64,000 nucleotides of DNA from Aricia agestis. Lineage: Eukaryota > Arthropoda > Insecta > Lepidoptera > Lycaenidae. The stretch covers positions 6,944,001 through 7,008,000 of the forward strand of contig NC_056408.1 of assembly GCF_905147365.1 (NCBI RefSeq), given 5' to 3'. Every line of letters begins with the position of its first letter. Position 1 is the first letter of the stretch. The translations under genes were made by a program, and so were the position numbers. Below are positions 10,964 to 21,673 of this stretch, one piece after another. The notes beneath the pieces were generated by a model. It was not told where the DNA came from. It searched no databases and worked only from the letters and a program-made list of their open reading frames with translations.

Positions 10964-11164
10964 AATGTTGTAACTAATCAGGCGCAGCAAGATAACATTA
11001 TGTTTTGTCGTAAAAGTTAAATTTTAATAATTACGGTAAAATAACTAGACGCATGGTGATGACGTCATTACGAAGCTTGCATGTACATTCCAGTGGTACG
11101 TCAGGTTAATGTGACCGTGTTGTACTGTATATGTTTTAAATGGTAATTTTCCATCTTTTTAGTA

Positions 11165-11305
11165 AAAGATGGCCCCGTGCGAGTTTCTTACGCCGGTTCT
11201 TCTCGCCGGGTTAGTTCCCGAACCGGTGGCAGGCACCGTAGTATCGACGTTCGGTAAAGTTTTTGTAAAAAAATTACTCCGAATAAAAATATTTTTGATT
11301 TGATT
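11165..11305 (-). mobile_element. LR-R copy 2, retroelement 3' fragment
   Basis: On the - strand it reads CCTGCCACCGGTTCGGG, then the same TGSGTNPARRTGVRNSHGA frame seen at 1975-2058. It starts at a TTTGA-type simple repeat (ATTTTTGATTTGATTTG on the + strand). Confidence 0.55.
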
Positions 11306-11767
11306 TGAACAGTTTGCTTCTTGATTTTTCGCATTGCGCGTCGTCACTATCTAAACTGACCCTTACGAGTCCAGCACTGCAAGTATGGACATTGTTGAAT
11401 ATGTTGGCGAGGGATTTCCAGCATGATCATTAACCTCTTAGTCCTTTGAGATATAACGTGTCTGAGCCACCGCTGCTTAAAATATGTTTCCGAATATAAA
11501 GAGTATAGTGTTACATTTTTGGTGCTGAAATTCATAGAATTTTGTTATACTTAATTTCGTGTTTTAAGATAAAACAGGATGTAACAAAACTAATGTTTAG
11601 GTACGCGTGAATGGCTAGACTGATAATGATGAAAGGACACATACTACTTGCTATTGCGAAAAATCGTACGGTTCCTGCAGGTTTCTATAATCAAATAACA
11701 GAATCCGAAAATCCTAAAACTAGGACTAGGTATCCATCCATACTAATATAACTTATATTGTAAATGC

Positions 11768-11870
11768 CTAATATCTTAGGAAATCGAAAAATGTCGAATC
11801 TATAGCTGGCCGCCACACTGAGACCACACCGTTCAAAACATTAAGATTATAATTTCTAATACCGCTCGAC
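11768..11870 (+). mobile_element. LINE-N 3' UTR fragment
   Basis: It shares TAGGAAATCGAAAAATGTCG, TGGCCGCCACAC and CCGTTCAAAACATTAA with the 3' UTR of the helicase-bearing LINE at 33735-33812. It then runs into TTTCTAATACCGCTCGACGA, which recurs at 14475. The coding part is absent, so this is a 5'-truncated or eroded second copy. Confidence 0.65.
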
Positions 11871-13702
11871 GATCCGATATCAGTGGGTTTACCCGGAACG
11901 GATGGTGAAAATTTTCAGGTAAATTTTTTCTTAATATTGGAGATAATGAAAACGATCTTTGAAAGCATACATTTCGGAATGCATTAAAGGCAAATGATAG
12001 AGTTGCTTTGTGAAACTGAATGTTACTGAAAATCTATGCGAGATTAATAAGAGATTCGATTGAGAAGATATTTTGATATTTCCTGAAATTAACTCGGATC
12101 TTGCGTAGAGTAGATCGCGGGCTTGCTATAATTAAATGGATGCATGTAGTAGCCTCATGGTTGACGCGAGATTGTTTTGCTGGTATAAAAACATGGGACC
12201 AATTGAAGGATGTTTAAGCACGCTTTAATTATGTTGAGATTCATGCTGCAACTATGCACAGATTGTTTAGAGGAAATACTGTCGTCGGAAAGTGCATCTT
12301 TTCATGTTATTATGCTACGCGTTTATTTGGTGTACTTATGAGATAATGGCGATCGTTATCTGTGGAACAGATTTAATTGCAGTTGATCCATGAATGCAAC
12401 TAAAATTTATTTACGAGTCCCTAATCCGCTTTACGATTGAAATTGACATTAGAGTTCAGTTGCAGAAAGAATTATTGATGGCTTTAACTTATCATAGACG
12501 GGCTTTTGGAAATAAATACTATCTGAATATTTCAAGGATGTAAAGATCAAATGGATCAAACGAGGCGATGATATTATGATTTTGGCAAAATGGGTTACAT
12601 TACGTGCTAATCGAATGTTCAGATAGGAATAGTTTTGATAGCGTTACTAAAATTCATAGTGAGTTTTCAGGTACCAAAACCGTACAATATAGTGTGCTAA
12701 AGATGATGAAGTTGTGAGAAAGTCACTTCACTTTTGCTATTGATGTAAGTAACGAAAGGATCACGTCTTAAAAGAGTGGCCAAAACAGGAATCTAAGGAT
12801 GATCAGATTGAACGTCGGTTTGATATTTGTACTGTTTTATGAGCTACTGTGGACTTTTCAGCATCTAAGTTGGTGAGATGTTTTCATTCTGATTTAGTTT
12901 AAATTAATGATGTGCTCTGTGGCCGAGGAAAGTGTAGCCAGTACATTTCTGGGCAGAAACCAATAAATCAATCAAAGTTTTAAGTCGATATTGGAATGAT
13001 ACAATACCTTCAAATCGTAAAATTATTTTGACGAGTATGGGTAATGTTTGGTAATAGTTTAGTGTGAATTGTAAAATAGCAATTGATGACTACAGTTGTA
13101 GTAGGTACAGAATAATGCAATTTACAGTTACTATTTTACGTTTGTTTTTAACGAATGCATTTTAAATAATGGTAATATTATGGTCGAAAGAGATTTGAGA
13201 GAAGAAAATATCATCATAATCTTAGGTAGAAAAAGACACTCGAACAAACCTACTGTGTTTATTGGTAAATGCTGCAAATAATTACGTCAGGAAGCTTACA
13301 AACAATTATTGTATTTTCTGTTAGCTCTTAAAGTGTTACTCTGGAAAAGTTAAACCTGAATTGAAGCTGATTCCCAAAGTAAGGATTGGGAATTTTAGTG
13401 TCATCAGGCATGACAAGGATTACGTTTCTGTGTTATTATAGATTCTTTCACCCTTTATCACACTGTGAATAGTGACGCAGTAAATTAAAATTGAGCTTTT
13501 CAATATTTGAGGCTCCGATTGAATGAGTTTTGAGTTTTGACATAACATTATTAGATTGAAGATGATGATGTAACTCTGGTATAGTTTTACGTCAGGACGA
13601 GTCAGGAGTAGTCAGGACGTACCGTAACGGCGTCAAACAGAAAAACTTTATTATGTTGAGACTAGAGATTTGTATTTTGTTTTAATCAAAATACAACGCC
13701 TG
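11871..13702. other. Gene-less tract with G-over-C skew on +
   Basis: No open frame above about 60 codons and no recognised family. Several 60-base lines in 12.5-13.6 kb have clearly more G than C (for example 15 G and 3 C at 13021-13080). The strand skew could mark an old transcribed element or a non-coding transcript; this is inference. Confidence 0.4.
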
Positions 13703-13938
13703 TGTGGCAAAGGTGGCATTTGTGGCAAAGATGGCTTATGTAGTAAAGTGGCCTATCATGTGGCAAAGGTGGCATGCGTGGCAATGGTGGCCTATGTGGC
13801 AATGTTGGCCTGTGTGGCAATGTTGACCTGTGAGGCAATGTTGGTCTGTGTGGCATAGCCTGTGTGGCAAATGGAGCCTGTGTAGAATAGCCTTTGTTGC
13901 AACTGTAGCCTATGTAGCAAGTGCAGCCTGAGTGGCAC
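13703..13938. repeat. 18-bp minisatellite, about 13 units
   Basis: Unit close to TGTGGCAATGTTGGCCTG; two units are shortened to 14 bp and one is lengthened to 20. The 18-bp period keeps frames open on both strands (VACVAML-type repeats on +, TLPHRP-type on -), which explains the short open frames here. No host gene context is seen. Confidence 0.9.
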
Positions 13939-14477
13939 AAGACTTTTTTGTTACGCGTTGACAATGGGTAATGTTGATGGTATTTATTTTGAGTTGTTTA
14001 TCACAGTTTGTTTATTTTGCAAAGTTTTATCATGACAGACAAGATGTTGTTGAATCTATGCTAATGTTATAAGAATCCAGTATGGTCAGTTTGGCCGAGC
14101 GTATAGTAAAGGAGCATAAAGTGTTCATTTTGTTGGTTTCTGGCTTGGAGATAGGACACACGAGGACGTGTGAAATGCAGGACGGCGGTAACAGCGTGCG
14201 CGATAAACTTGTCTATTGGCAACTTATTTTAAGATGAGTTTCATAATGTATGTTATCTGTTGGAGCGGCCAGTACCGGATGGGGTTTTGAGTGACGCTGT
14301 CTAACTGACGATGGACATTTTGATAGGTGACAACCATCATCTGGAAAATGCTCAGATTGTGAATGAGCTCCAAATCTGACGATATCTGGTTAATCACAGC
14401 TTCATTTCAGCAACTAATGTACGCCCACAATCATGGAGGATGAATGCAATATTATTCCATGGCCATTGAATCAGTTT
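13939..14477. other. Nothing recognised
   Basis: Mixed sequence without recognised motifs, ending at a TTTCTAATACCGCTGACGA motif also present at 11853. Confidence 0.4.
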
Positions 14478-14492
14478 CTAATACCGCTGACG

Positions 14493-14569
<77 letters not shown>

Positions 14570-14640
14570 GCTCGTTTAAAGACATAAGATATTAAATTAG
14601 ATAGACGGACAGACAACGAAGTCTTAGTAATAGGGTCGAC
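14478..14640. repeat. Repeat mosaic with (TA)n microsatellite
   Basis: In order: a piece shared with 11853-11885 (TAATACCGCT, GACGATCC); a TA run at about 14498-14566; the LR-M end TGCTCGTTTAAAGACATAAG; and a reverse LR-A piece (AGACGGACAGACAACGAAGT ... AGTAATAGGGTC). Confidence 0.7.
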
Positions 14641-14644
14641 CTTT

Positions 14645-15569
14645 TTTAAAAGCTTTTATTGCACTGTATGTATGTAAGTATGTATGTTACGGTGGAATTT
14701 TGGAACTCATATTTAACCGATTGAGCTGAAATTTTGCAGTCGCGTTTACTTTGTATGACCATGCACGATATGGTATGTGACATCACTCTAAATCCAATAT
14801 GGCCGACCATACAAGATGGCGAAATAATTATTGTTCTATGCAGTCCTACAATATGGGTATTAAATGGAAGGGCTTTTTGAGAGTAACTCGATAACGAATG
14901 TAATGTCATTCCACATCTAATATGGCGGCTCATCCAAGATAAGGGAATAGTTATTTTAATGCATTTCTGCAATATGGGTATCAAATGAAAGGGCTCATCG
15001 TGACGTGACGTTACGTGTCGTGTCGTGACTTTACGTGACGTCACGTGACGTGACGTGAAATGACGTGACTGACAGCCGGGTTTCATAAAATACTCGGTTG
15101 AATCCGGTCACTTTTGTTAAATGAAAATTTTCTTTTTAGTCATGCAGAAATCTAGCCAGAGATAACAAAAAAACAAAAAATAAATTATAAACATAAACTT
15201 TTTGAAGAAAAGCTTTTATTTAAATAGTCTAAAAAGAAGAAAATAAATTTCTCCTTGAAAATCCTCCTCCTCAATATTATATTGTACAATTTTCATGATA
15301 ATAAATGCTTGTCGCGAGACTTATTAATCTATCAGTACTTGATAAATTTATAAAAAAATATATGTATAATATTAATGAAGTACTCAGTTAAATTGGTACC
15401 TACTACATATGTAGTTTATTTACAAATCGCGCGACAAGCTTTTATTATCAAGCAAATTGTGCACTATAATATTAAGGAGGAGGATTTTTAAGGAGAAATT
15501 TATTTTTTTCTTTTTAGACTATTTAAATAAAAGCTTTTCTTCAAAATGTTTTTTGTTTATAATTTATTA
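14645..15569. mobile_element. Composite element Q, copy 1
   Basis: Modules in order: AAAGCTTTTATT start with a TGTATGTATG run; a segment ending CCGATTGAGCTGAAATTTTG; units with AATATGGGTATCAAATGAAA and AGAGTAACTCGATAACGAA (a little more than one 118-bp unit); a degenerate CGTGA/GTCGT array at 14999-15068; CAGCCGGGTTTCATAAAATA; then a long snap-back with arms about 15180-15322 and 15424-15568 (AAGCTTTTATTTAAATAG inverted). No open frame encodes a recognisable transposase; the 146-codon - frame here is an artefact. The second copy at 58731-60590 has the same order with more tandem units. Confidence 0.7.
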
Positions 15570-15641
15570 CCCTTTGGGTACGGAACCCTAAAAAAAGATA
15601 TGCCATAGCCCTATTGGGCTATGGCATATCTTTTTTTAGGG
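15568..15641. repeat. Reverse LR-A 5' end turned into a perfect hairpin
   Basis: TACCCTTTGGGTACGGAACC is the reversed start of LR-A. Its terminal CCCTAAAAAAAGATATG begins a perfect palindrome: arms 15586-15611 and 15616-15641 (26 bp), loop TATT. Confidence 0.85.
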
Positions 15642-15679
15642 CCCATAGACTTCCCCAAATTACATAAATAAAAAAAAAA
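15642..15679 (+). mobile_element. Short LINE-N-type 3' terminus
   Basis: CATAGACTTCCCCAAATTAC followed by an A-rich tail resembles the terminal segment of the LINE at 34128-34185 and the micro-insertion at 43622-43667 (shared form CATAGACGGCCCCAA). Confidence 0.45.
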
Positions 15680-15850
15680 TATAGTAATGCGAAATGGTGT
15701 CTGTCTGTTTGTTACCTCTTCACGCCCAAACCATGACACTGATTTAGCTCAAATGTCATATTTGAAACGGAAATACTTTGAGTTCCGTGAACGGACGTAA
15801 GATACTTTTTATCCCGGAAAATGTACGGTTCCCGCGCGATACACATATTT
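15680..15850 (+). mobile_element. LR-E copy 1
   Basis: ATGCGAAATGGTGTCTGTCT, TTACCTCTTCACGCCCAAAC and TTTTTATCCCGGAAAATGTA are the family landmarks; the 3' GGGCGTCATCTAGT end is missing. Seven LR-E copies lie in this window. Confidence 0.6.
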
Positions 15851-17796
15851 ATTGAACTATAAAGTTCTTTCTAGTAGAAATATTAGAGTTGAATAGCAAA
15901 CAAGAAAGTTGTAACGAGGCTCGCTCTCAGTGTTTGCGTCTTGATTTAATTAGTATATAATGGGAACCTACTAAGTTGATTAATGTAGTGAAAATAATTG
16001 GTTCTTACGATGTTAGCTAGGATATTACGAAACTAGCTTCACATTTTCTCTAAAGAAACAATTTAATTGTACATGATTTCCATATATCAACTTTCTTTTT
16101 TGTAAAATCTCTTGTACACTTAGTTAACCAATTTGGATCTGATTTCTTTTATGATCGAGGAATAAGCATGTGTTGACTGGAATCCATTTTGTTATAAATT
16201 AAATCTTTGCCGAATCATCTTAAAGAAAAAAAAAATTGGGCAAATGCGCATTTTTTACTGTTTTATGTCCAAGAGCACCAAAGTTCAATACGCTCATAAA
16301 TAAAGAATATATAATCTACACTTACTTACCTAGAACGTCTTACTGTTGTATAAAAAGCGAATACCAGACATTTTATAAAGCGAGTAATTTTGAAATGTGT
16401 TAGATTCTCGCAAATAGCGATATTCTCTTTGAAATAAATATTTTATTAGCCTTCAGCATCAATTTTTAATATAAAACATTAAAACCTTATTATCTGAGTT
16501 TCCCTCGGGTTCTGTCCTAAAATTGTTTTAGCGGATGATTCTCAATAAATAGGTTTTTTGTGTAAAGACTACGAAGAATATTGAGTATTTAGTTACATTA
16601 CCATATTTATATACCTACAAGTTCCATTTATTTTTTGACAAAAATACCTACATTAATTTAGTAGTTTAAGGAAAATTGGTGTTCCAGCTTAACACTTTAA
16701 ATACTTAAAGAATATTTTTTTACTTATAATAATTTACATAGAAGAACATCAACATCAACAGAATATCATGATACTATTTACAGAAACACAATACATGTAC
16801 CTATTCTATTGACTGATATTGAAAAAATATCTTTTTCTGCCGCACTCAGCGACGAACATTATTTACTTAAATAATTCATAATTGTTATAAGATTTTGCCA
16901 AACGTAATAAGCCCCATTAGCCCCATCAACATTAATTACTGTCAAACTCTTCATTAAATAGAAGTTTAATCATAATTAAATATCACTTAGTTCGGGTGTA
17001 AGTGTTAGACTAGAAACCCATAAAAATCTATACGATTACTTGCAAACTTACTATATCTACTCGAGTAAACAGAGTAAATCTCATCTTGAGCGTATTAAAA
17101 TTTTTGTTTGCGCGCAGATTCAATTTAAATATGGCGGACAAACACGCGATCAGCGGAATTAAATGACGAGCACATGCGGGGGTTGTGTGCCCGCTGTGTT
17201 GCCAGTGTACCGCAGGAGCCGGCCAATTCCCAAATTAATTGCTTTCCGATATCAACCTTGCTAAAATCACTCGCTACATTATTTAAACGACCGACCCATG
17301 GGGCGAAACAGTAAAGAGTTTTATATACCCCAGGTTGGAAAAGATCCACGCTACGTATATCGACGCTATAGACAATTATTAATATTCTGTGTAGAAAATA
17401 AAAAACGAGTTATGACTTAAGACATAATAATAAGACACAAAAACGTATAAATAAATTGTTGTTATGAAATAATCTTACACGTTTTATTGTATCACTCTCT
17501 ATAAGTTTTTATTGATTGACTTTTAGACGTCCAAAAATAACGTATAAATGATGCAAAAAACCGAAAAGACGCAAGCAAGACTCGCCCACTGAAGGCTTTG
17601 TTATAAAAGTAAGAACTTTGTAAGCAGTTATATAAAATTATATTTAATCAATATGGTGCAGAATATCTTTATAAAATTTTATAAATAACTTTTTGATAAC
17701 TTTTACCCTCCGTGAACCACGTGGGTAATAGTCATACCCCGAACCACGTGGGGTTTCACAAACCCCAAGACTTATGTGTAGCACATCATATTTTAT
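15851..17796. other. Long gene-less AT-rich stretch
   Basis: No recognised repeat or gene. A more GC-rich block at 17115-17360 contains AAATATGGCGGACAAACACG and a 74-codon - frame without recognisable family. Direct copies of GAACCACGTGGG occur at about 17715 and 17741. Confidence 0.4.
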
Positions 17797-18135
17797 ACGT
17801 GGGAGGGCCATGCTTCGGCACAAATGGGCTGGCTCGACCGGATAAATACCACGTTCTCACAGAAAACCGGCGTGAAACAGCGCTTGTGCAGTGTTTCGCC
17901 GTGTGAGTGAGTTTACCGGAGGCCCAATACTCTAACCCCTACCCTATTCCCTTCCCTACCCTCAACTATTCCCTTCCCTTCCCTTCCCTACCCTCCCCTA
18001 TTACCCTATTCCCTCTTAAAAGGCCGGCAACGCACTTGCAGCTCTTCTGATGCTGCGAGTGTCCATGGGCGACGGAAGTTGCTTTCCATCAGGTGACCCG
18101 TTTGCTCGTTTGCCCCTTATTTCATAAAAAAAAAA
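17797..18135 (+). mobile_element. SINE-B copy 2
   Basis: Near full length: head ACGTGGGAGGGCCATGCTTC, polypyrimidine middle, tail GCTCGTTTGCCCCTTATTTC and an A-run. Confidence 0.8.
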
Positions 18136-18261
18136 CTTTATTTGTTTATATTAAGTACTTGAAAGTAACTATATTTTTTTGTCTACTTGAATGTAATATA
18201 AAACGATACCGAGTTAAATACTCGTAAAATCCATTTTTAATTCTTTACAACCAAAAACACC

Positions 18262-18430
18262 TTTAGGGCTCGGTACCCAAAGGGTAAAATATGGGACACA
18301 ATTACTAAGGCTTTCATGTCTGTCCGTTTGTCAGGCTGTATCTCAAGAACAGTTAGCTAGACATCTGAAATTTTCACAGATTGTGTACATATTTCTGTTT
18401 CCGCTATACCAATTAATACTAAAAAAATAA
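18262..18430 (+). mobile_element. LR-A copy 2, 3' truncated
   Basis: Starts TTAGGGCTCGGTACCCAAAG and includes TCTGAAATTTTCACAGATTG; it is lost after AATACTAAAAAA. Confidence 0.6.
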
Positions 18431-19813
18431 TTTTATTACGGAAATAATAATAACTAAGTACTTAAAATAATTTTACATCATAAACTCAATACATTTCCTT
18501 TGCATAAATGAGAAGGAGGTGTAAAAAATTGGACCTAAAAATTTACCGGCAAGATTCACATTCTTATTATTTGTCCTTCTTCTCCTAAATCCATTAGCGA
18601 TTTTACACTTGCGAAAAGCGAATTCGTCACTCATATTTTGCATGCTCACTTCCCTCTAGCTCCTACTCTGTACACCAAAAAACCTAAAATTCGATTCGAT
18701 ACGCCTTCACCCTTCAAGCGTACGATAAAGTACGTCACGCACTCAACACAATATTCAGCTAATTTTTTCATGATTTCGGATAAAAGTTACTCACTTCCCT
18801 CGAGACGTGAGTCACGTAGTATTTCACCCGCCGAGAACTATGTATCATATTTTTTATGATGCTTGTAATGAGAAAATATTATATTCCGAGCAATATTGTA
18901 ATGAATTTCCTTCGACGAAATTGTTCTAATGTTATCAAAAATATTATATTACTTTCAGTAATAATAAACCATTTCGTCGAATATGATAGTCATAATATTA
19001 TTGTCTTAACGAAATACATCAATTTTCTGCATTTTATTTACTTAATAATTTAAAATATACACCCTCAAAGTATTAAAATATACGTGCATGCATTAAAAGA
19101 AAATTTCCGAGGTTAAATTTTTTCGTTTTATAAACCTTGGTAACTGGAAGATCAATAATAATTTTGGCTAGGAGTTGAATAAGAAAAACATTGTTTAGGA
19201 AGTATAAAATCTATCTGAAATGTTTTTCTTCAATAAAAAAATCCCTAAAATTGATTTAAGGGTTATTGGAAAATTCCTTGCCGAGAAATCGATTATTATA
19301 TATTATAATCGTATAAAAGATTAAAGTGCGAGATATCCCTTTAAATATTGAACCAAGGCATAATTTTATTTAAAAAAATATAATATTAGAATTACAAATA
19401 ATAGAAAACTGAAACATTATATTTAAAAGGAAATGCAAATCCAATTGAAGACCGTGTCATTACAGTCAGGATGTACTAACGAGCTCACTGCACATAGCTC
19501 ATAACTCCGAGCTCCGCCGGGAGTGCAGAGTCACTCAGATTCCCTCAGAAACCTTTGATAACGTCTCCAAGAAAACGTTAACCATTTTCCTTAGCTTTTG
19601 CCCGTGTCCGTTGCGTTTCTTAGTTTTCAATTAAACTCTCCAAACGACAGAACTGTAAGAACGGTAAAAAAATTACAAAGCATAAAAAATATAGTTTGCG
19701 TTGTAAAAAATGTTTGAAACAATAATTATCATCAGTGCGCGTCAAGGAGTTCTACAGACAATATTTTTGTTTTTTGAACTTCTTCAAAATGTCATTGCTA
19801 CGTGCTACGTAAA
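18431..19813. other. Nothing recognised
   Basis: AT-rich with short open frames only. A GC-richer block at 19480-19560 (AACTCCGAGCTCCGCCGGGA) could be unique host sequence; no coding frame is supported. Confidence 0.4.
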
Positions 19814-20119
19814 ACACATATTTAATGCACATCCAAGACCCAGGAACTTTTTTTGAAAAACTTTTTGTTCCGTCGGCGGGATTCAAACCCGCGACTCTCG
19901 GCTTGAGCTATATATAATGTATGAACCATACATTATTCCGGGATAAAAATTATCCTAAGTTCTTTCCCGGGACTTAAAGTATATCTATGACGACCTCTGT
20001 GGCTCAGTTGGTGGGCTGTTGGTAGCTCAAGCCGAGAGTCGCGGGTTTGAATCCCGCCGACGGAACAAAAAGTTTTTCAAAAAAAGTTCCTGGGTCTTGG
20101 ATGTGCATTAAATATGTGT
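19814..20119. repeat. Perfect 97-bp inverted duplication of a SINE segment
   Basis: Arms 19814-19910 and 20023-20119 are exact reverse complements over 97 bp with a 112-bp spacer. The right arm is an internal part of the SINE-D copy at 19989 (TAGCTCAAGCCGAGAGTCGC ... ATTAAATATGTGT). The left arm is the same piece inverted, placed upstream where the rest of an LR-E repeat should lie. Confidence 0.95.
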
Positions 20120-20400
20120 ATCATATATTAAAAAATTATATAATACACATATATTGCTTTTACTTAAATATATGTAAAGTATAAAAAGTATTAAATTTAT
20201 AGCCGTTGTCTGGTAGCCGTAACACAAGTCCTTCAGGTACTTACCATGGGGCTAGACTGACGTGGTGTGAAGCATCCATAGATATTATTATCTATTATCT
20301 ACTTATATCAAATTTCAGCCAAATCGGTTCAGCGGGTACGGCGTGTGGAGGTAACAGATAGACAGACAGACACACTTTCGCATTTATAATATTATTATAG
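19922..20400 (-). mobile_element. LR-E copy 7, split by SINE-D
   Basis: Left part GAACCATACATTATTCCGGG ... CCCGGGACTTAAAGTATAT, right part CAAATTTCAGCCAAATCGGT ... GACAGACAGACACACTTTCG. The SINE between them (19989-20289) has TATCTAT-like sequence at both borders. The outer end is cut off by the inverted SINE segment. Confidence 0.65.
19989..20289 (+). mobile_element. SINE-D copy 2, tRNA-derived
   Basis: The head has A box GTGGCTCAGTTGG and B box GGGTTTGAATCCC. The body includes GTTCCTGGGTCTTGGATGTG and ACACAAGTCCTTCAGGTACT and ends CGTGGTGTGAAGCATCCATA. It is about 300 bp with no mature tRNA 3' end, so it is a SINE and not a tRNA gene. Confidence 0.8.
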
Positions 20401-21003
20401 TAAGTGTATGGAAATATAGTACTGTACCTTGAAAACTATTAAAGGTATCAACATTAACTAAATATTTCTGGTACCTATATGTATAAGATAAGGCCTATAT
20501 ATATAAGATAAGATAAGGCAATAAAGGCAGGTAGGAAGCAAAGCAAAGAGAACCAGCTTAAAGTAAGTGCATGCAATAATATTGCCTCGTGTTTATTATT
20601 TACTACAAGTTCCTGTGTTAATAAAGGTTAGATTAAATAAACTCAACTTCCTATAAACAATATTAGTAGCTCGGTATATTAGAATAGTTTTGGAATACGG
20701 TTTACTTTGTATACCAGTGAATTTGGATTGTTGTACGCAGGTAAAGCCTTTTGACTAATTATTTTTCGTTTACAATATTACAAACGGAAAGCTGGTTTGT
20801 TTGGTCGTTTTGAAGTAGTGTTATTATGCTTTCCTTAGGACTTAGGCTAGACCAGTGTCGGACATAGACAGTTGTACATATCACCGTGGCAAAAAACTGC
20901 CTATGTTCCGCTTACTGTATGTAGCTGGAGCCGCGTGGTGGTATGGAATAAGACCATAAATTGTGTATGGTTACAACCACTACCTTTGAAAGCTAAAACA
21001 ATA

Positions 21004-21348
21004 ATAATAGCTCCCACACCGGTTTCGGCGACGGTGGCCGGTTTCATTGAAACTAGGCCAGCTACGCAGGAGTAATTTTATAGTACCCAAGTGTGTGCGC
21101 AGTACACAACAGCACTCTGTATTCCTTTACTCTCATAACCCAGTGGGACGGAAGACCGACACAACCGGCGAGAGATCAGGCGCAGGACCGCCTTTTTTCA
21201 TGCCCTTCCGACGCATGGATCATCTTACTTGTCAGACAATCAGGTGATCAGCCTGCACTGTCCTAACCAAACTTGGAAATAACACGTTTCAAACGCGGGA
21301 ATCGAAGCCACAACCTCCGAGTCAAGAGCCACGCTCTAGACCACGGAG
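21004..21348 (-). mobile_element. SINE-C copy 2 with perfect 12-bp TSD
   Basis: GCTAAAACAATA flanks it at 20992-21003 and 21349-21360. Same body as 10131-10505 (CTCCCACACCGGTTTCGG, CATGGATCATCTTACTTGTC). The tRNA-like head carries a deletion in the A-box region, so internal promoter function is doubtful. Confidence 0.9.
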
Positions 21349-21531
21349 GCTAAAACAATACCAGAAAAACAACAAAATCTCTACTGTGGGTCATCCTATT
21401 AAGTCAAAAAATCTTATAATATTATTGGTAAAAAATAAAACTATTATGTAATGCTATAACTTGTGACACCATCCTAACTCCGATACGCTTCAATATAATG
21501 AGTGTATACACACCTTTATTTTAATATTCAG

Positions 21532-21673
21532 AAACCCAAGTGCACACAGCTTTGCCGCGCTGGAGGGAATATTCAACTCAGCTGAAGCGGCCACCACCAT
21601 CGTGCAACCAGCAGAGGACCTCATTCTTTTACTTAACTTCAGTAGGGAATCACTCTTAATTTGTAATTCGTAA
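21532..21673 (+). CDS. Candidate terminal exon of an unknown host gene
   Basis: A splice-acceptor-like tract CCTTTATTTTAATATTCAG ends at 21531. After it a frame stays open for 46 codons to TAA at 21671-21673, entered in a split codon. It reads NPSAHSFAALEGIF ... TIVQPAEDLILLLNFSRES. The first 35 codons favour G or C in the third position, unlike the AT-rich surroundings, and no repeat family covers the block. I do not recognise the protein. No partner exon was identified, so it could be chance or an unrecognised repeat. Confidence 0.35.

Noticed and set aside
11853..14500. Direct repeats TTTCTAATACCGCT at both ends, considered as LTRs
   Set aside because: The shared stretch is only about 30 bp, there are no TG...CA ends, primer-binding site, polypurine tract or gag/pol frames.
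17941..18010. CCCTAACCC/CCCTACCC runs considered as telomere-type repeats
   Set aside because: They are the variable polypyrimidine middle of SINE-B, present in most copies; they are not the TTAGG repeat of insect telomeres.
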